Notes: generated from the sequence alone by a model not told the origin. A stretch of DNA of 64,000 nucleotides from Harmonia axyridis (GCF_914767665.1 NC_059507.1:22632718-22696717); one strand, 5' to 3'. Positions 37,553 to 51,005 are shown, counted from the stretch's first letter. Made by a program: numbers and translations.

Positions 37553-40500
37553 TTAAAAAGATTGAGCAGCCATATCGTCTGCACTAATACCAAGCAAAGC
37601 CAAATCGTCATCAGCAGGTGGAAGTGGTGGTGGCTGAAGTGGCATCATATGGGAAATTGGGACGGTATCAGAAGATCCTATAGGATCAGAAAAAGATGTA
37701 TACATTTGAGGATACATCGGGGCATAACCATTGTCGATGTTCTCCCATAAATGTCTTGGATCTTCATAGAGATTTGGATCGAAGTCCTCATTCTTAAATG
37801 GTTCCTGGAAAAATGTCTTATTGAGAAATAGTCAAAACTTCACACTATGGTTTATTATTGCCACATAAAATTAAACCATTAAAAACGGTTTTGAAATGAA
37901 AAAAAATATCGATATGGTAAAAATTTCTTTTTAGTGTTCAAAATGATGGACGAAGAGATCTATCTTTTTGATCGAAGATAACAAGTCACTCGATAAGTCC
38001 CGGGCCTGGAGCAAAAATGGTAAAGCACTGGCGATTCCGAAATTTTTTCTCGTTAATACCAAGCTTCAAAAGATATGTGTCAAAATTTCGAAACAGAGCT
38101 AAATCTTGATCAAAATACATATTGAAGTTATGTGACCCTACATTGATATTTGAAATGGATAAAAACGAGTTTAGAGTATTGATAAAATAGAGTTTTAGAT
38201 GGGAAAAAATACCCAGTGTTAATCAGACTCTGCTCCATCGACAACAGAGGTTGAAATTTGCTCCAGGGAAAGAAATTTGGCTCTAATGAAAATGTGATTG
38301 TCCAGGTTTTAGCCTATTCCAAAAGAAAAGACGAATCTTTCTACAGAAAGGGTATTGAGCAATTGAGTGGTTACGAAAACAGAAAAAATCATAATGCTCA
38401 CGTACGGGGTGATCCATTATTCATGAAAATAGAAAATGTCTGAATTTTTCCTAGTCCATATCTGATTCATTCGATTTCAGAAATATTGAAGGAAGGCGAT
38501 AGTAAAGGGTGACAAAACTTCAAAATTTGAAATAATTCTTTTCGTTTCCAAATCTTCGATATATGAATTAAAATAATTTCGAAGGCAACAAGTCTGTTAT
38601 AATAATTCATAAAGACCCTATCTCTATATAGATAATAATAAAGGTTTCACATGCAATAGGCAACACTGACATGAACGAAAACAAACAGCCCTAATCCTCC
38701 TATTACACTTGGCTTTTTTCTTGACCATTTTTGAGCTTGATGGTGCATGCTAGAAATGTACATGCTATTGTTGACGCTTGAGTCAACATTGATCAGATCA
38801 AACATTGTTTCGATTGGTTGAAATTCAAACTTACTCAATATTAATTGAGAAATTATGTATCATCTGCCAACATTAGGATCAGAATACTCGAGATTAAATT
38901 TTGGAATTTTTCTTTAAAGTAACTCGGAAATCATTTCCGAACAAGATGAATATCAAAGGACCCAAAATGGATCCCTGAGTTACACCCATTTCAACAAGGG
39001 TATCTATGGGAATGACTTTCTCCTACACAAACAAACATCATACTGACAAATAACTTCGAACAAATCCAAGGAAAATCCCTCTGAATCCAAGTCTGTATAG
39101 CTTGTCCAAGCTGAAGGCAATATTTAAGGTGTCGAAAGCGCGAGATTCATCAAAAACTTTCCTGCAGCCGAAACGCCATTATCTAGATCTAGACAGTCGA
39201 ATTGCACAAAATCGCATGCCTCTGATCAAGTAGACCAGCCTACTTTAAACCCGTGTTGGCAGATCGTTATGCTAGAAAACTTGTTGAGGAAATTCATCAT
39301 TCTGTCAAAAATCAATCTCTGAATAATCTTCGACAATATAATAATAATAATAATAATAATGTAGTTTATTTTATCATAAACATCAATATACTCAATAAAT
39401 ATATCGGACGGTAATAAGAGATGTCTTCTCTAGATTTTTTTTATGAACAGGGATAATTTTTGCAGTTTGAAGCACCGATGGAAATTCGCCGCCGGTGACC
39501 GACATTGACCAAGTAAGCTATATGATCAGAAATCTGTTCAGCCACGACCTCTAAAATCCTCAACGAAACCATGTCATATCCGCTCCTTTTTTGTTCTTTA
39601 GGTTCTTTATTACTCGTAAGACGTCTTCTGGCATGACCGAGAAGAAAAAATTAAAGTCAGCCAATATTCGCCTTCTTGGATTGGTTACCCTCTAGCTGCA
39701 CTAGCTAGGTAGGTTAGGTTAGTCAAAGAGATATTGACGTCAAAATAGACAGCAAAAAGACCTAATATATTTTGAGGTTAACAATCTTGTCAACTCACCG
39801 GTATGGGTATAACCTCCTTCGCCTTCTGCTTAGGCTTCTCTTCCTTGGGCTCCTCGAGTTTGGGAGGCGGCGGGGCCTTGACCGGTTTCGGGGTTATCTT
39901 AGGGGCCGGAGGTGGCGGTTTGAGCGGCGCGGGTGGCGGTAGGCACAACTCAGGGTAGGAGGAAAGCTTCGGGAAACAGACCACGGCCGGGTCTGGTATG
40001 AAGGCCCTGGACAGGTTGCCGCCAGGTTCGAACCTGGTCACCCTGGGCTTGTCGTATTCCTCCTTCTGGATCTCCTTCTCAACCTTCTCCTCCGGTTTCT
40101 TGTTCTTGAAAAGGGGCATCCTCCCGATGAAGGGGAACTTCTTGTACGACGGTGGACCCGGCGGCTTCTTCTGCGAGGACTTCACATCGGGTTTTTGAGA
40201 TCGGCGATCGGACGACGTCCTTTCCTTACTCTTCGACCTGGAACGGCTGTTCCTTCCTCTCGAATATCTTTTGAATCTGAAAGCGCAAGAGAAAATGTCA
40301 AAGATCAATCTCTAAGCCCGTTCGCATATTAGCACGCAGCCCACTGCAATAGACAACTCGAATAGTGTGTTCGCATATTGGAGATCGATTTCAGCATTCT
40401 TTGTATTGAGGCAGAGAAGTTGTAAATCAGTCATTTCAGGTTTTTGACCTGAAGCAGGTCTCAAGTCTGGATGGTATTCAGTTTATTTACTTGAGTTCTT

Positions 40501-43500
40501 TGAGACTATGTAATAGTTATTTGAAATGTATAAAATCGTATATCTACAGGAACAACTTATTACTTGATTTGTAGATTCAATGTAATAAATACAAAAATAA
40601 AAATGTTGAAAATCCTCGATTCATTTTCTGCCTTTGAATCAGATGCCGAACTGGAAACTTTATTATTATGTCCACGTAGATCGGAAAAATATAAAAAGCC
40701 GAAGGAGTACCTCAAAAAAAAACTTATGGAGAATTTCCGAAAAATTTGACACTTTTTGTGTTATAATTACCCATAACGTTTTCACGTACGACCACAATTT
40801 TTGTTGTTTACAGTAAATTGAAAATTTCATCTCTGCCAAAATATGGATTTAATTCGTGAAAATTTTCGAACTATGAAAATTATGACTTTCGACGTGGTCT
40901 AAATTATGAAAAATGCATCTATCAACTAAATTCAACTTTTGGCAATGAAGCACTTTTTAAAGCCACTGTATATCGCTGGTACACTGAATTCAAACGTGGA
41001 CGTAGTTCGCTCAAGGACGAAGTTAAGAAGGTCGTCCAAAATCAGTCATTGTGCCGGAAAATATTGAAGCTGTGTGAAAACTAATTGGAGAAGATCGTCA
41101 TGTGACATATCAGGAAATCAAGAGATGTTCAAGCATTAGTATGATTAGCATACATAAGATTTTGCACGAACATTTGTGTGTTTGGCATCTCTGTGCAAGT
41201 TGGATTCCACGTTTGTTGAATGATGCACTAAAAATTGCTGGTGTCGATAAGTGACATAAAATAATTTCGAGATACAACTGTGGTGCATCCAAAGCGGTAT
41301 ACATCGTCATAGGTGAGGAGTTATGTATTTATGCATACGAGCCAGAGAGAAAAGGCCAGTCAGCAGTTTGGGTGTTTCAAGCCAACAAAAGTTGTTCTTT
41401 CTCGAAGCGTTAAGAAGCAAATGGTGGCGTCTTTCTTCACGACAACTGGTCCTGTGGCAATTGTGGCTCTTGAAAATAAAAAGACCGTTAATTCAGAATG
41501 AAAATTCGGTAAATTGAGAGAAAAAACCCAAAACGACGAATCATCTTCCATCATGACAATGCGAGCTCACACACGTCAAATGCAACTAAGGAGTATTTGG
41601 ACACACAAAAAATCAAATTTATGGGTCATCTGCCTTACAGCCCCGACTTGGCACCGAATGACTTCTTCCCTTTCCCAGAAATTAAAAATAAACTTTGTGG
41701 AAAACGATTTTCATCGCCCGAAGATACGGTTGAGGCCTTCAAAACCAATTTTTTGAACTACCATCTTCTGACTGGGAAAAATGTTTCGAATGATGGTTCA
41801 ATCACATGCAAAAGTGTGTAGATCTTAAAGGCGATTATTTTGAAAAGCAGTAAAAATATTTTACATCAAAATCGCTCATTTATTTTTTGTATTCTCAACA
41901 CATAAATAGTAACCCTTGTAATTGAAACTATGTATTTTGCAAAGCGGAAAATCTGGCGAAAAATATTTTAGTTCAATCCATTTAAATTTATAGGTTTGGT
42001 CATAGAAGTCTAGGTTATTTCGAAAATTTTAAGTGTGTCCAATATTTTTAAAATTCGTATTGGATTATCTATGGGTTCTACTCAGACAAGGAGTTCATGG
42101 AATATGAATTTTAATTAAGTTTATACAATTTATTTTTTATTGTATATAGCCAACAATTTCATGTGATTGTGGTTGTTATTGTGACATATCCTGTGATTAA
42201 TTCAGAAAAACATATGAATATAACTCAAATAGGGTACCATAACAAATTTCACTGAAATCGGCTATTACAAGGATTTACGAAGATACACACCGACGGACAG
42301 ACGCATCCGTTCTCATCGATACAGATATTCAATAAAAACGGAAATGGGTGGGTGGACGGATGTTGATGAAAAATTATTGTTTTTCAAAAGCTTTTGCGCT
42401 AAAAATGTATTAAAAACATGTCAAGATGTGATTTTAATTTAATGAACAGGTAATTTGAATGCTAGTGGCTTTTAATTGATGTCAATCCCTATCAATTCGA
42501 ATTGAAACTATACAGGATGTCTAAGTAAATGCGAAAATTAGCAGGGGTAGTTAATATAAAAATTTTTTTAACCGACCCCCCTTTCAAGATACAGCCTTTA
42601 AAAATCGTTTTATTTATTCTAAGAGCTTCAGCGAATTAGATGAAAAAATTTAGATCGAATTGAAATAAGCTTAACAAACATGAGCCTATTCCATGAAGAA
42701 TTTAATTGAAAGTCGAGTTATGAAGATTTCAGATTTCAATTGGAAATATTGTCACTATGAGTGCAATATTATGAAAAAATTTCTCAAGAATCATTCAAAA
42801 GTGGCGTCATCTAGTTTTAGAATAATTTTCCGTTATTCAACTGTGTAATCTTTATAAAATGTTAATCTTCACTCCTATTTGAAAGTGCTACTTACTTGTT
42901 CGGACTTTGTTTAGGAGACCTATTCCTTTTAGGGGATTCACTGATCCTGCCTCCTCTCTTACTTTTATCGTGTTCTCTTTCTCTAGGGACATTTCTCTCC
43001 CTGACATGATGTTCAGGGCTAGAAGATGGACTGGCTCTTCTATAGTGTTGTTTCTCCCTATAGGACTGTTTGAATTTAACTTGGTTCCTATCCTGCAATC
43101 ATCAATGAATGCAAAATCAATCGAAGCAATAAGATATTAGACAAAATTTTCAAATCCTCTCAAATTATTCAGTTACTTTCATTGAGCAAACAAAAAGTGG
43201 ATATTCTCATTTTACTACAGCAATCTGTTTGAGGTTAGAATTCAATATCATTTTAAATGCTTCAAGTTCTCAATAACCTTCTTATAAAAAGAATGAATCT
43301 ATTCAAGCTCTCAACACAACTAACAAATTCAATTACAGAAAATGTTGAAATTCGCAGCAAAACAAAGAACAAAAAAACGAAAATACAAATGACAATTCAT
43401 CCTAAGTTCGCTTTTTCTTATTCTAATTTGTTTCTCATCACGTGATAATAGTTATGAATTATTGGATTTTTCAAAGCTTTTTCTGCATATTTAAAAATTT

Positions 43501-46500
43501 TTTTTTGTAAAATGAATGTATAGTAGTCTAATGTTTAAAATCAAATAAAACTATTATGATAAACATCCTACCTTATCCAATATACGTTCATATTCGATTC
43601 GTTCCTGTTCTTTTCTTTCTCTTTCCCTTTGCTCGAAAGCTTCCTTCTCTTCGCGCTGTTTTCTCTCCAACTCTTCCCTTTCTCTCATTTCCCTCTCTTT
43701 CTGTCGTTTTTCCAACTCCAAATATTTCGCCTGTTCTAATGTATGCTTTTGTTTCATCCTGTCCTTCAGAGAGTCCAACAGATACTTCTCTTTCTCTGGG
43801 GGCTCGTTGATGGTCATCCATTGGTTGATCAGGTTGTCGTTTTTAACCTCCTGTTTGGTCTCAACGACAATCTAAAAATTAGAATTTCAGATTAAGTACG
43901 TTATACTGGAGTACACTGTCATTTGGTTTGTTAGGTTATATCAATGATCTAATAGGTTATATAAGTTGAATTCAGACATACTACCGATAGAAATGAACCT
44001 ACACATCGTTCAAAACAAGCTCTGGCGTGAAGTTAGGAGCTTTTGGGAACTTGTTTTTTTAATATTGATAAAACAAAATTTAATTTCGATATAATTCCGG
44101 AACTATATAACAATTTCAACTATTAACGAACTCAACCAAGATATTTGAACCCTGAACCTATGTTGAATAAAGATTATTATCATTATTATTATTATGCTAA
44201 AAGTTTCAAGTTTTTTAGCACATTCCGTTCCAGATTTATCATGCAACGTCGATTGGGCTGGAGAATTTTTTTGACCTAGAATTCTTTGTCAGAGAGTTGA
44301 GCTCAATCACTCAAAACAATTCTTGGCTAAAAATTCGAAAAATTGCAGATATTTGGACAAAATGACAGAACGCGCAAATAATTAGTTTTTGTGCAATATA
44401 ATATACAAGGGTATTTTATAGATTTCAAGGTTTGGCAGAAGCATTTTTTAGCATAAAGATTGATGCCTTCAAAATGTAGGTTTTGAAGCTACCCCATTCG
44501 GAAAGGAAAAGTGTATTAATCTCATTAAGACTATTTTAAGAAACGATAAAGCTGATTGAATGATATGCATATTGTGTTTTCCTATCCATTCCCGAAATAT
44601 AAAAGACAACCGTCGTATAACACAATTTTCACCTTTTCTTCCTGTTGAGCCTTCCTCTTATGCTCCTCCATCAATCTACCCAGCATCTCCCATTTGCCCG
44701 TCAGATCCTCCTTCAGTATAGATTCAGCCTTAACGTTCCTCATAGCTACTCTTATGCTACGAGATTTGTCCTCTTCCTCTTCTTCTTCGCTCGAAGATTC
44801 CGACGAACTGGAGCTTGAACTCGAGGCGCTGGAGTGACGCTTGTGCTTTTTACTCTTCTTCTTTTTCTTCTTGTCCTTTGATCCCATATCAAACAACTTC
44901 TTTTCCTTCCTCTTCCGCTTTTTCTTGGTTCCTGTTGATTCATCTGAGTCCGAACCACGTTTCTCGGTTCTCGACAGTGCTTTTTCCCTGTCCTTCAACC
45001 ACTCCATCTCCCAATGAGGGTTCTGTTCAACGAAGTTCTGGAAAAAGGCGTTGGATAACTGGTTTTTACTTCCACACGATACCAACCAACGAGTTTATGC
45101 AAGAGTAAGGATATTATTTATCGACCTACCTGGTAGTTCTGAAGGTGCACTTGAGATTTCAAATGCTGAGAGGCACAATGCAAATCACCGATCCACACAT
45201 CGCAGAGTTTACAATACCAAGAAGGTGCGGAAATAAAAAACTGCAACCCTACAAGGGGAAATAAAGGGTGACAAAAACAATTAAACATGGACTGACTACA
45301 AATAACAGATGAGCCTCCTAAATGCTCAATTTTGAATGAAAACTAGGCTGAAGAGTGAGAACTCCGAGCTCTTTAGCATAATGTTCAGCTTCGATGATCC
45401 CCAATTCAAAACATAGATTTTGTCAAAAAAGTACAGAGAAGTGATCATTTAAAAATCCCAATCAGTTGAATTGTCAACATTGGACGGTACTTCTGAAGAA
45501 ATATATTATGGAGTATTTGGGTGAAAAAACCCAATTTATTTCGCACTACATTATGTATCATCTAACAAATAGCTGGCGAAAAACCTAACAAAATAAATCA
45601 AATATCCACTTTATTGCCCTGATATGCCTCTTATTGACTCTTTTCAAACCTGGATGTTTTAATAACTGGATTTCTTGGGAGAGAGCTATTTTGAAAACGA
45701 TAAGATGAATTTGTTTCGTATTTCATTGACCAATTCCCTGTTCTTTTTTGACATAGAAATTTGATTTCTGCAAATAATTTGTTGGATTATATTTCGCAGA
45801 GAGATATGCATCAGAATTACATCTGAACTGATTACATTCAATTTTGAATTCCATCGAGATTGGGCCAAAACTTTCGAGAGAAAATAATTTTTGCACATAT
45901 TAAATTTGCAAGGTTCAAAATTTTATGTGAAAGTTTCTGTTAGTTTCATTCAATAATTCACATCAGAAAGCACTTATACCACAAAATCGACAACATCCAA
46001 ATTAAATTTCATTGAGAATAGATCTGAAGTTTCAAAAGTAAAAAAAAATGTATTTACGATAAACATTGTAAATACATTTTTTTTTATTTAGAATGCTCAA
46101 TTTATATATTTTGTAGTAAGTGTTCATTCTACATTTTCAATTGATAATTAGGATGACGAAGCACCATTATGGTACTTTTTTATTATATTCAGGGTGTAAA
46201 TAAATAAATAAATGTGAAAAAATTCAAGGTATGAATTCTTTCTCGGAAGTAGGAAGGATCTCCATATAAAAAGAATTCATTTCAACCAGATAAAAACGCA
46301 AAAAAAAGGAGTTTTTTTATATTCTCTTCAAAATTAAAAAACTCAGCTGACATTCAGGGAATATTATTCTGGGGTTCATTTTTGTTCACTTTCATTTTCT
46401 AAGAGAAAATTATGAAATAGGCGTTGAAATGATTTCTTTTACATAAAAACCTACATTTCAACACAGAATTATCCGCTGATTTTTTCGCACTCATTTATGC

Positions 46501-49500
46501 ACACCTTGAATACGTATTCGCTTCAACCTCATTTTTTTATTTTGAAGGACCTTTAGTGACATTTTGAGCAATAGTCCTAAGTTCGACTTTTCTAAAAATA
46601 CAGCGCCTACTTATTCAATAGCCACGTTTTGAAAATGTACCTTTGATAGGAATGCGTTTTTTTTGAGCACCCTCAAAGTGAGGTAGCTCGGGTTCTGGTG
46701 GAAGTTTATGCCACGGATTGTTATCTCCAACATCGTTATCTTGAATGTTCTCCGTGTGTTTCTTGCTCTGCAGATGGAGTAGGAATTCCTTGGCGGTTTT
46801 CGGAAATTTATCACACATTCTGCACCAATGCAATTCAGGATCGTAATGAACGTAATTGTACTGAGTATTGGTCTCCTTGAAAAGAGGTGTCGGCGATTTG
46901 CTGCTCTTCTCCTTGGGACTATCTTCCCTCAGTTGGTTCTCCAAATCAGTTAGGCTCAAACCGTCCTTTATGATGCTCGAGAGCATTTCGATCACATTTT
47001 TGATAGCCTTCATTTTCGTCTGTATCTCATCCTGTAAATTAAAAAGGGCATTAGAAAACTCGTATGATTCGAGTAGTCCCGTTAAAAATACTTCTACCTT
47101 ATCACCAGACCTCTCATGGAAATTTCAAATTTGAGGATTAAATTACTACTTAAAGTAGACTAATTTCCTTGAATCGCTGTCGAAAACTGTGAAAAAAAAT
47201 TATCACCAAATTCGTAATAGAAATGTTGGCCTAATATTATCGCACTGGGCCTCGATTCTTGAGATTAATGGAGAACAAAAGAAAGTAGGCGTGTGCAAGC
47301 ATTTGCAATGAAATTGGTATTCTTGAACCGAATGAAATTTTCCTGAATAGAGGTTGATACATCTTCCAGTATTATAATAATAATAATAATAATAATAGTG
47401 CTTTATTTCAGATCATATTCATCACAAATTGCTCAGTACATGAAAATGAAATGGAATAGTGTCTAAAAGGAAAAAATATTAACCATATCCTATCATGCAA
47501 AATAATCTTCATTTCCATAAGGCTCCAACTCAACTAAATATTTATACAGTTTCTTTTTAAATTTTTTGATATCAGAGATCATAGATATATCTTTTGGCAA
47601 AGAGTTGTACATTTTTAAGCATCTGTACTCAGCTTGCTTCTGGCTTGTTGTTAAATTAGAGTAACAAGGGAATGAAGCGTGGAATGGCTATGTTTTTGTT
47701 TAGGTTTCGGCATAATTTTAATTGTTTGGTTCACATTTTATTTGTTTGATGTTAGTTTTATTGGCATTTTCGATCAACTTTCACGGGAAGTTGATGATAA
47801 ACAAATAACATTCAAATTTAAATGAAATTTCTGTTGGTTATGAATATACAGGGTGCGCCATGATCGATGGTACTCTGGTCTTTTACGGAGATCATAAGGT
47901 ACAAGGTCATTGAAAATTTAGTTTCTTGAGTAGGAACCACTGCGCTGAAAATATTTTAAATGGATAGAGCAGTGATTTCTTCTCAAGAAACCGAATTTTC
48001 AATAAAATCGTACCCTCTGTTCTCGGAAAAAGTCTATGGTACCATCAACCGTAGCCCACCTTGTATACAGAAAACGGGAATTGCAATTAAAAAGTTGGTT
48101 CAATTGACCATATTCACCGTCGCCATATTGTTGTGCGACAATACCAACTACCCAGTGTTCCCAACGAAGAAATATTGAGTTTACTAGAAAAATTGCACAA
48201 TATAAAGTTTATAAGTGAAGTTTATGTGTACCTTTTCTGGCTGCTACGCCAGATAGGCTAGTTTGGGACAATATTTCGCAAAAATTTCACCTTTTGGAAA
48301 TAAAAACATTAGTGAAAGGTGGTTTTATGAACAAATTAACTGTGGCCGAGTTTATAAATGAAGGCTTCGCTCCATTTTTGGAAATAGTCAGTGAAAGAAT
48401 AATCTCTATGGCTGATAGTATTTTTGATATTAGTGGTATTTTTCTAGTGAACTCAATATTTCTCCGTTGGGAACACTGGGTAGTTGGTATTGTCGCACAA
48501 CAATATGGCGACGGTGAATATGGTCAATTGTATTTTAAGTGGTTTACGATTATCTATAATTTGGGTAAAGATGCATGTTTTCGAGTAATAACTCACAAAT
48601 AGAAACTAAATAATAAAAAGTTCTTCCTCAAAGTTATTTAATATTATGCCTGAATAAAACTATTATATATTACAAATATTGTAGTAGTTACAGAACAACA
48701 TTAGTTGAAAACATCAAAATTTCCATATCAAAATATTTGCGAAGACATTTTTTATTCATCTACATTAATATGTCAATTCAATGTAGAGAATATGAAATGT
48801 CAAATACGCTTAGGTTAGGTTAGCGCCTGTCACAAAAATACTTGCTTTTAATTGGTCAGAAGCTTTGGCAACATTGCTTGTCGAGGAGTTTCTCTTTCGT
48901 TAACCACCTGACAGTCAAGAATACCACATCGTCGTTTTCAAAACACGTGTAGAACGATCACAGGGGATCGTTCTCTTCTGTCGCAGTCAAAAATCGAGGC
49001 CCTGATCGATCGTTCGGATGAAGATTCAATTACTAACCTGTAGTTTACCATTTTCTTTCACAATGGCATCCAGATCCCGAGGTGGAGACCTACTGCCCAA
49101 CAGTTCATGTTTCTGATTTCTCAATAGTTCCAGCTCCCTCTGCAAAACCGACAATTTCTTGACATAATCTTCCCTTTGTTTATGCAACTGGGCTTTCTGC
49201 TGCTTCATTTCATTAGCGACTGCTGCAAGAAAAAGAAATTGTCAACCATTGTTCACTCCGTTTTCTTTCATAAACAAAATTGAATACTTAAGTCGATTAC
49301 AACCTCTGGAAACCAAACTGAAGACTTCGAACTCCTTGAATCACTTCTGGTTGAATAATGACTATTTAAGGAAAAAAATTATCAAAGATGATTTTTCCTT
49401 GGTGCACTGCCACTATAGAAGAAACAAATATATGCTATAACATACATGAAAATGTTCATACGCCAAATCCGTTATAAAAACTAACTCGTCAACGGTAAGA

Positions 49501-51005
49501 TGACAGAAATAGTGAATTGATAAAATTCGGGATTGCAAAAGACAGAATTGTTGTATAATAGCATTTATTTTCAATATGAATATACCTAAACTTCAAGATC
49601 TTGTGTTTAATATATTCTAGAACATAATCATCGGAATCGTAAATTTGGTGGAGGGAAGACATTTGAATCTTAATCGTGCCATGGCAACAACCTAAAAATA
49701 AAGTTTATTACAACTACTTATTTTATTTAGAAAGCATCCACATTACAAAATTCCAACACTTGAATATTGCCGCCCCAAACTTCTCATTCCCTACAAATTT
49801 TTAAGCGGTAACTAAATTTGAGTCAATCAATAATTTTTAAAATAATTCAAAAGGATCAAACAAGCGCTCAAGGATAACTGAGGAAATAGAAATAGGATAG
49901 TGGATAAATGTCAGACTATTAAAATACTGTTCAAGATTAAGAATTTTTATTTGTCTCTAAAGTTTCAATTAATATACTAATTCTTATATATTATTCTTTT
50001 ACAATATATTTAAATGAACAATTCTATACATACCTCAATTAATCCAATTGAAAATCACCACATTATAAATATAAAATAGAATTATATTTCAAATCAACTC
50101 ACCTTGATTTATTTCAACACTTGCAACTATAACCGTTTTCTATTTTTTTCCGAAAAAGACTTAGGAATATGAAGTTTGGGAATGAATGTAGTTGAAAGAT
50201 ACATAATTAGTATATAATAATAAATATTCATAAAATTAATGTTAGAAGAACTGTTATACATTCAAATTGATACAATTTAGTTCAACATACATTAGACATT
50301 AAATAATACCACAACCAAAACAAAACAACATTTTTACGATATATAGAGAATAATAATGAATTATATTTTCTCACCATCATTTTTGTTCCCTTCTGGTGCA
50401 TTCAAATTACTTTGAGGTTGCTGCTGAGGTATACTCCAAGAATATTCTCCATGAGCATTCGATGAATTCTGAAATTCAAAAGTTGTTTTACAACAAGCTT
50501 TACAAATCTACAAAATGCTACTGAAAATAGAACCATATAGCATTGAGGAATTCTTTGTGAATAATCTTCCTGGATGAACACATTACTTTGACACAATTTC
50601 ACTTCTTATTGTTTACAATGTCATGTAGTATAATGATTTCAAATAAAAAACATCATTTATTTATTGGTTTATTAATGAAATATTTCAAAAATACTTACCA
50701 TATTATTATATTGACTTGTATCATAGCCCTGGTAGTATGAGCTTCCATAATTCTGAGCATACTGAGGATATGCAGAGTTTTGATAACTTGAATTCGTATA
50801 GGGATTCTAGAAAATATGATTAGATTAGCACATCGTAGGTAAGATGAATAACAAGTTCTAAAAAAAATAAACTTCACTTCAGTTTCGAAGAAAAGTTTAG
50901 GTAAATGCTTTCAAACACTCGTCAATTTTTGTGATCAACATCCTTATAAAAAGTAGATATGCCCGTGTGGATAGCCTTACTTACATAAGAATTATTTTCA
51001 TTCAT
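37553..51005 (-). CDS. ZNF318-like protein with two matrin-type zinc fingers, 849 residues, 11 coding exons
   Basis: Coding exons on the minus strand are 51005-50985, 50806-50699, 50468-50375, 49222-49038, 47031-46641, 45248-45130, 45037-44633, 43871-43572, 43092-42896, 40276-39799 and 37804-37553. All junctions are GT..AG, phases agree and the total (2550 nt) is in frame. The order is: a Tyr/Gln/Asn-rich N-terminus (1-74), a coiled coil (about 75-165), zinc finger 1 at Cys206, Cys209, His222, His228, zinc finger 2 at Cys279, Cys282, His295, His301 (both CX2CX12HX5H), Lys/Ser/Glu-rich tracts (330-400), a long charged helix (about 450-540), an Arg/Ser region (550-650), a Pro-rich segment (690-765), and an acidic C-terminus. 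ZNF318 relatives are nuclear and linked to transcript processing and transcription; the exact role here is unproven. The vertebrate protein is much longer. Confidence 0.8.
38860..39720 (-). pseudogene. degenerate LINE reverse transcriptase in a ZNF318-like intron
   Basis: The minus strand of 39380-39700 reads, across frames, PEDVLRVIKNLKNKKGAD and a following stretch like the start of a LINE reverse transcriptase. 38860-39320 gives ICQHGFK, RAFDTLNIAF, GVTQGSILGPLIF-like pieces with frameshifts and stops. A TAA-type repeat (39337-39362) followed by another LINE 3' end (TTTATTTTATC) separates the halves, so a second LINE tail appears to be nested in the first copy. Confidence 0.6.
39337..39420 (-). 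repeat. (TAA)n tail and 3' end of a nested LINE
   Basis: About eight TAA/ATT units followed on the plus strand by GTAGTTTATTTTATC match the arrangement at 18466 (repeat, then AGTTTATTCACC) and at 47373 (repeat, then GTGCTTTATTTCAG). This marks the 3' end of a TAA-tailed LINE. Confidence 0.6.
40810..41900 (+). pseudogene. degenerate mariner-like transposon
   Basis: Reading across frames from about 40875, the plus strand gives YDFRRGLNYEKCIYQL..LFKATVYRWYTEFKRG, then KKGRPKS-like and VTYQEIKR..SISMISIHKILHEHL, then near 41600-41760 MGHLPYSPDLAPNDFF and EDTVEAFKTNFL. These are the helix-turn-helix domains and the catalytic PDLAPxDFF region of a mariner transposase. Stops and frameshifts break it many times. 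The ends were not identified. It lies in the intron between 42896 and 40276 of the ZNF318-like gene. Confidence 0.75.
42897..43571. other. ZNF318-like intronic and exonic block
   Basis: 43093-43571 is a short intron of the ZNF318-like gene, AT-rich and without recognised content. The exon at 42896-43092 lies beside it. Confidence 0.4.
44172..44195. repeat. short (ATT)n microsatellite
   Basis: About seven ATT-type units with one interruption, in the intron between 43872 and 44632. A preceding GAATAAAG suggests a LINE tail on the plus strand. The flanking sequence shows nothing else recognisable. Confidence 0.5.
46042..46088. repeat. short perfect hairpin
   Basis: AAAAAAATGTATTTAC, ten spacer bases, then GTAAATACATTTTTTT. 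An intronic inverted repeat, possibly the core of a MITE. Confidence 0.7.
46186..46512. mobile_element. small TIR element in a ZNF318-like intron
   Basis: The ends TATTCAGGGTGTAAATAAAT and its inverse ending CACACCTTGAATA pair over about 20 bases with mismatches. The length is 327 bp. It has no coding capacity. It resembles the TACAGGGTG elements elsewhere in the window but has a variant terminus. Confidence 0.6.
47370..47700 (-). pseudogene. LINE 3' end with (TAA)n tail
   Basis: The minus strand encodes SQKQAEYRCLKMYNSLPKDI, then KKFKKKLYKYLVELEPYG before a stop. This is the C-terminal end of a LINE ORF2 (pattern xxNxLPxxI...FKxxLxxYL). Downstream on that strand come TTTAT and about nine TAA units at 47373-47397. 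It is a heavily 5'-truncated copy in an intron of the ZNF318-like gene. Confidence 0.7.
47847..48065. mobile_element. 219-bp TIR element (TACAGGGTGCGCC end)
   Basis: The left end TACAGGGTGCGCCATGATCG pairs with the right end, which reads inward TACAAGGTGGGCTACGGTTG, and both ends are flanked by TA. The inner arms continue to match (GATGGTAC). There is no coding capacity. Same class as the TACAGGGTG elements. Confidence 0.7.
48101..48540. repeat. long inverted repeat (about 95-bp arms)
   Basis: The left arm from CAATTGACCATATTCACCG to ACTAGAAA (48101-48190) is inverted at 48441-48540, with conserved blocks such as TGTTGTGCGACAATACC and ACTACCCAGTGTTCCC. The spacer of about 250 bp shows no coding signal. 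It is probably a fold-back transposon in the same intron of the ZNF318-like gene. Confidence 0.7.

Noticed and set aside
39708..39725. GGTTAGGTTAG, the insect telomere motif, also near 48810 and 63340
   Set aside because: Only about two units each, a common chance or dispersed motif in insect DNA; no telomeric array.
40600..40748. Frame FSAFESDAELETLLL..RRS, resembling the N-terminus of PIF/Harbinger transposases
   Set aside because: Only about 40 residues, no second motif or ends nearby. The likeness is too weak to call.
43554..45108. Several plus-strand and alternative minus-strand frames over the low-complexity exons of the ZNF318-like gene
   Set aside because: They are frame shadows of Lys/Glu/Arg-rich exons whose splice phases fit the 849-residue product exactly.
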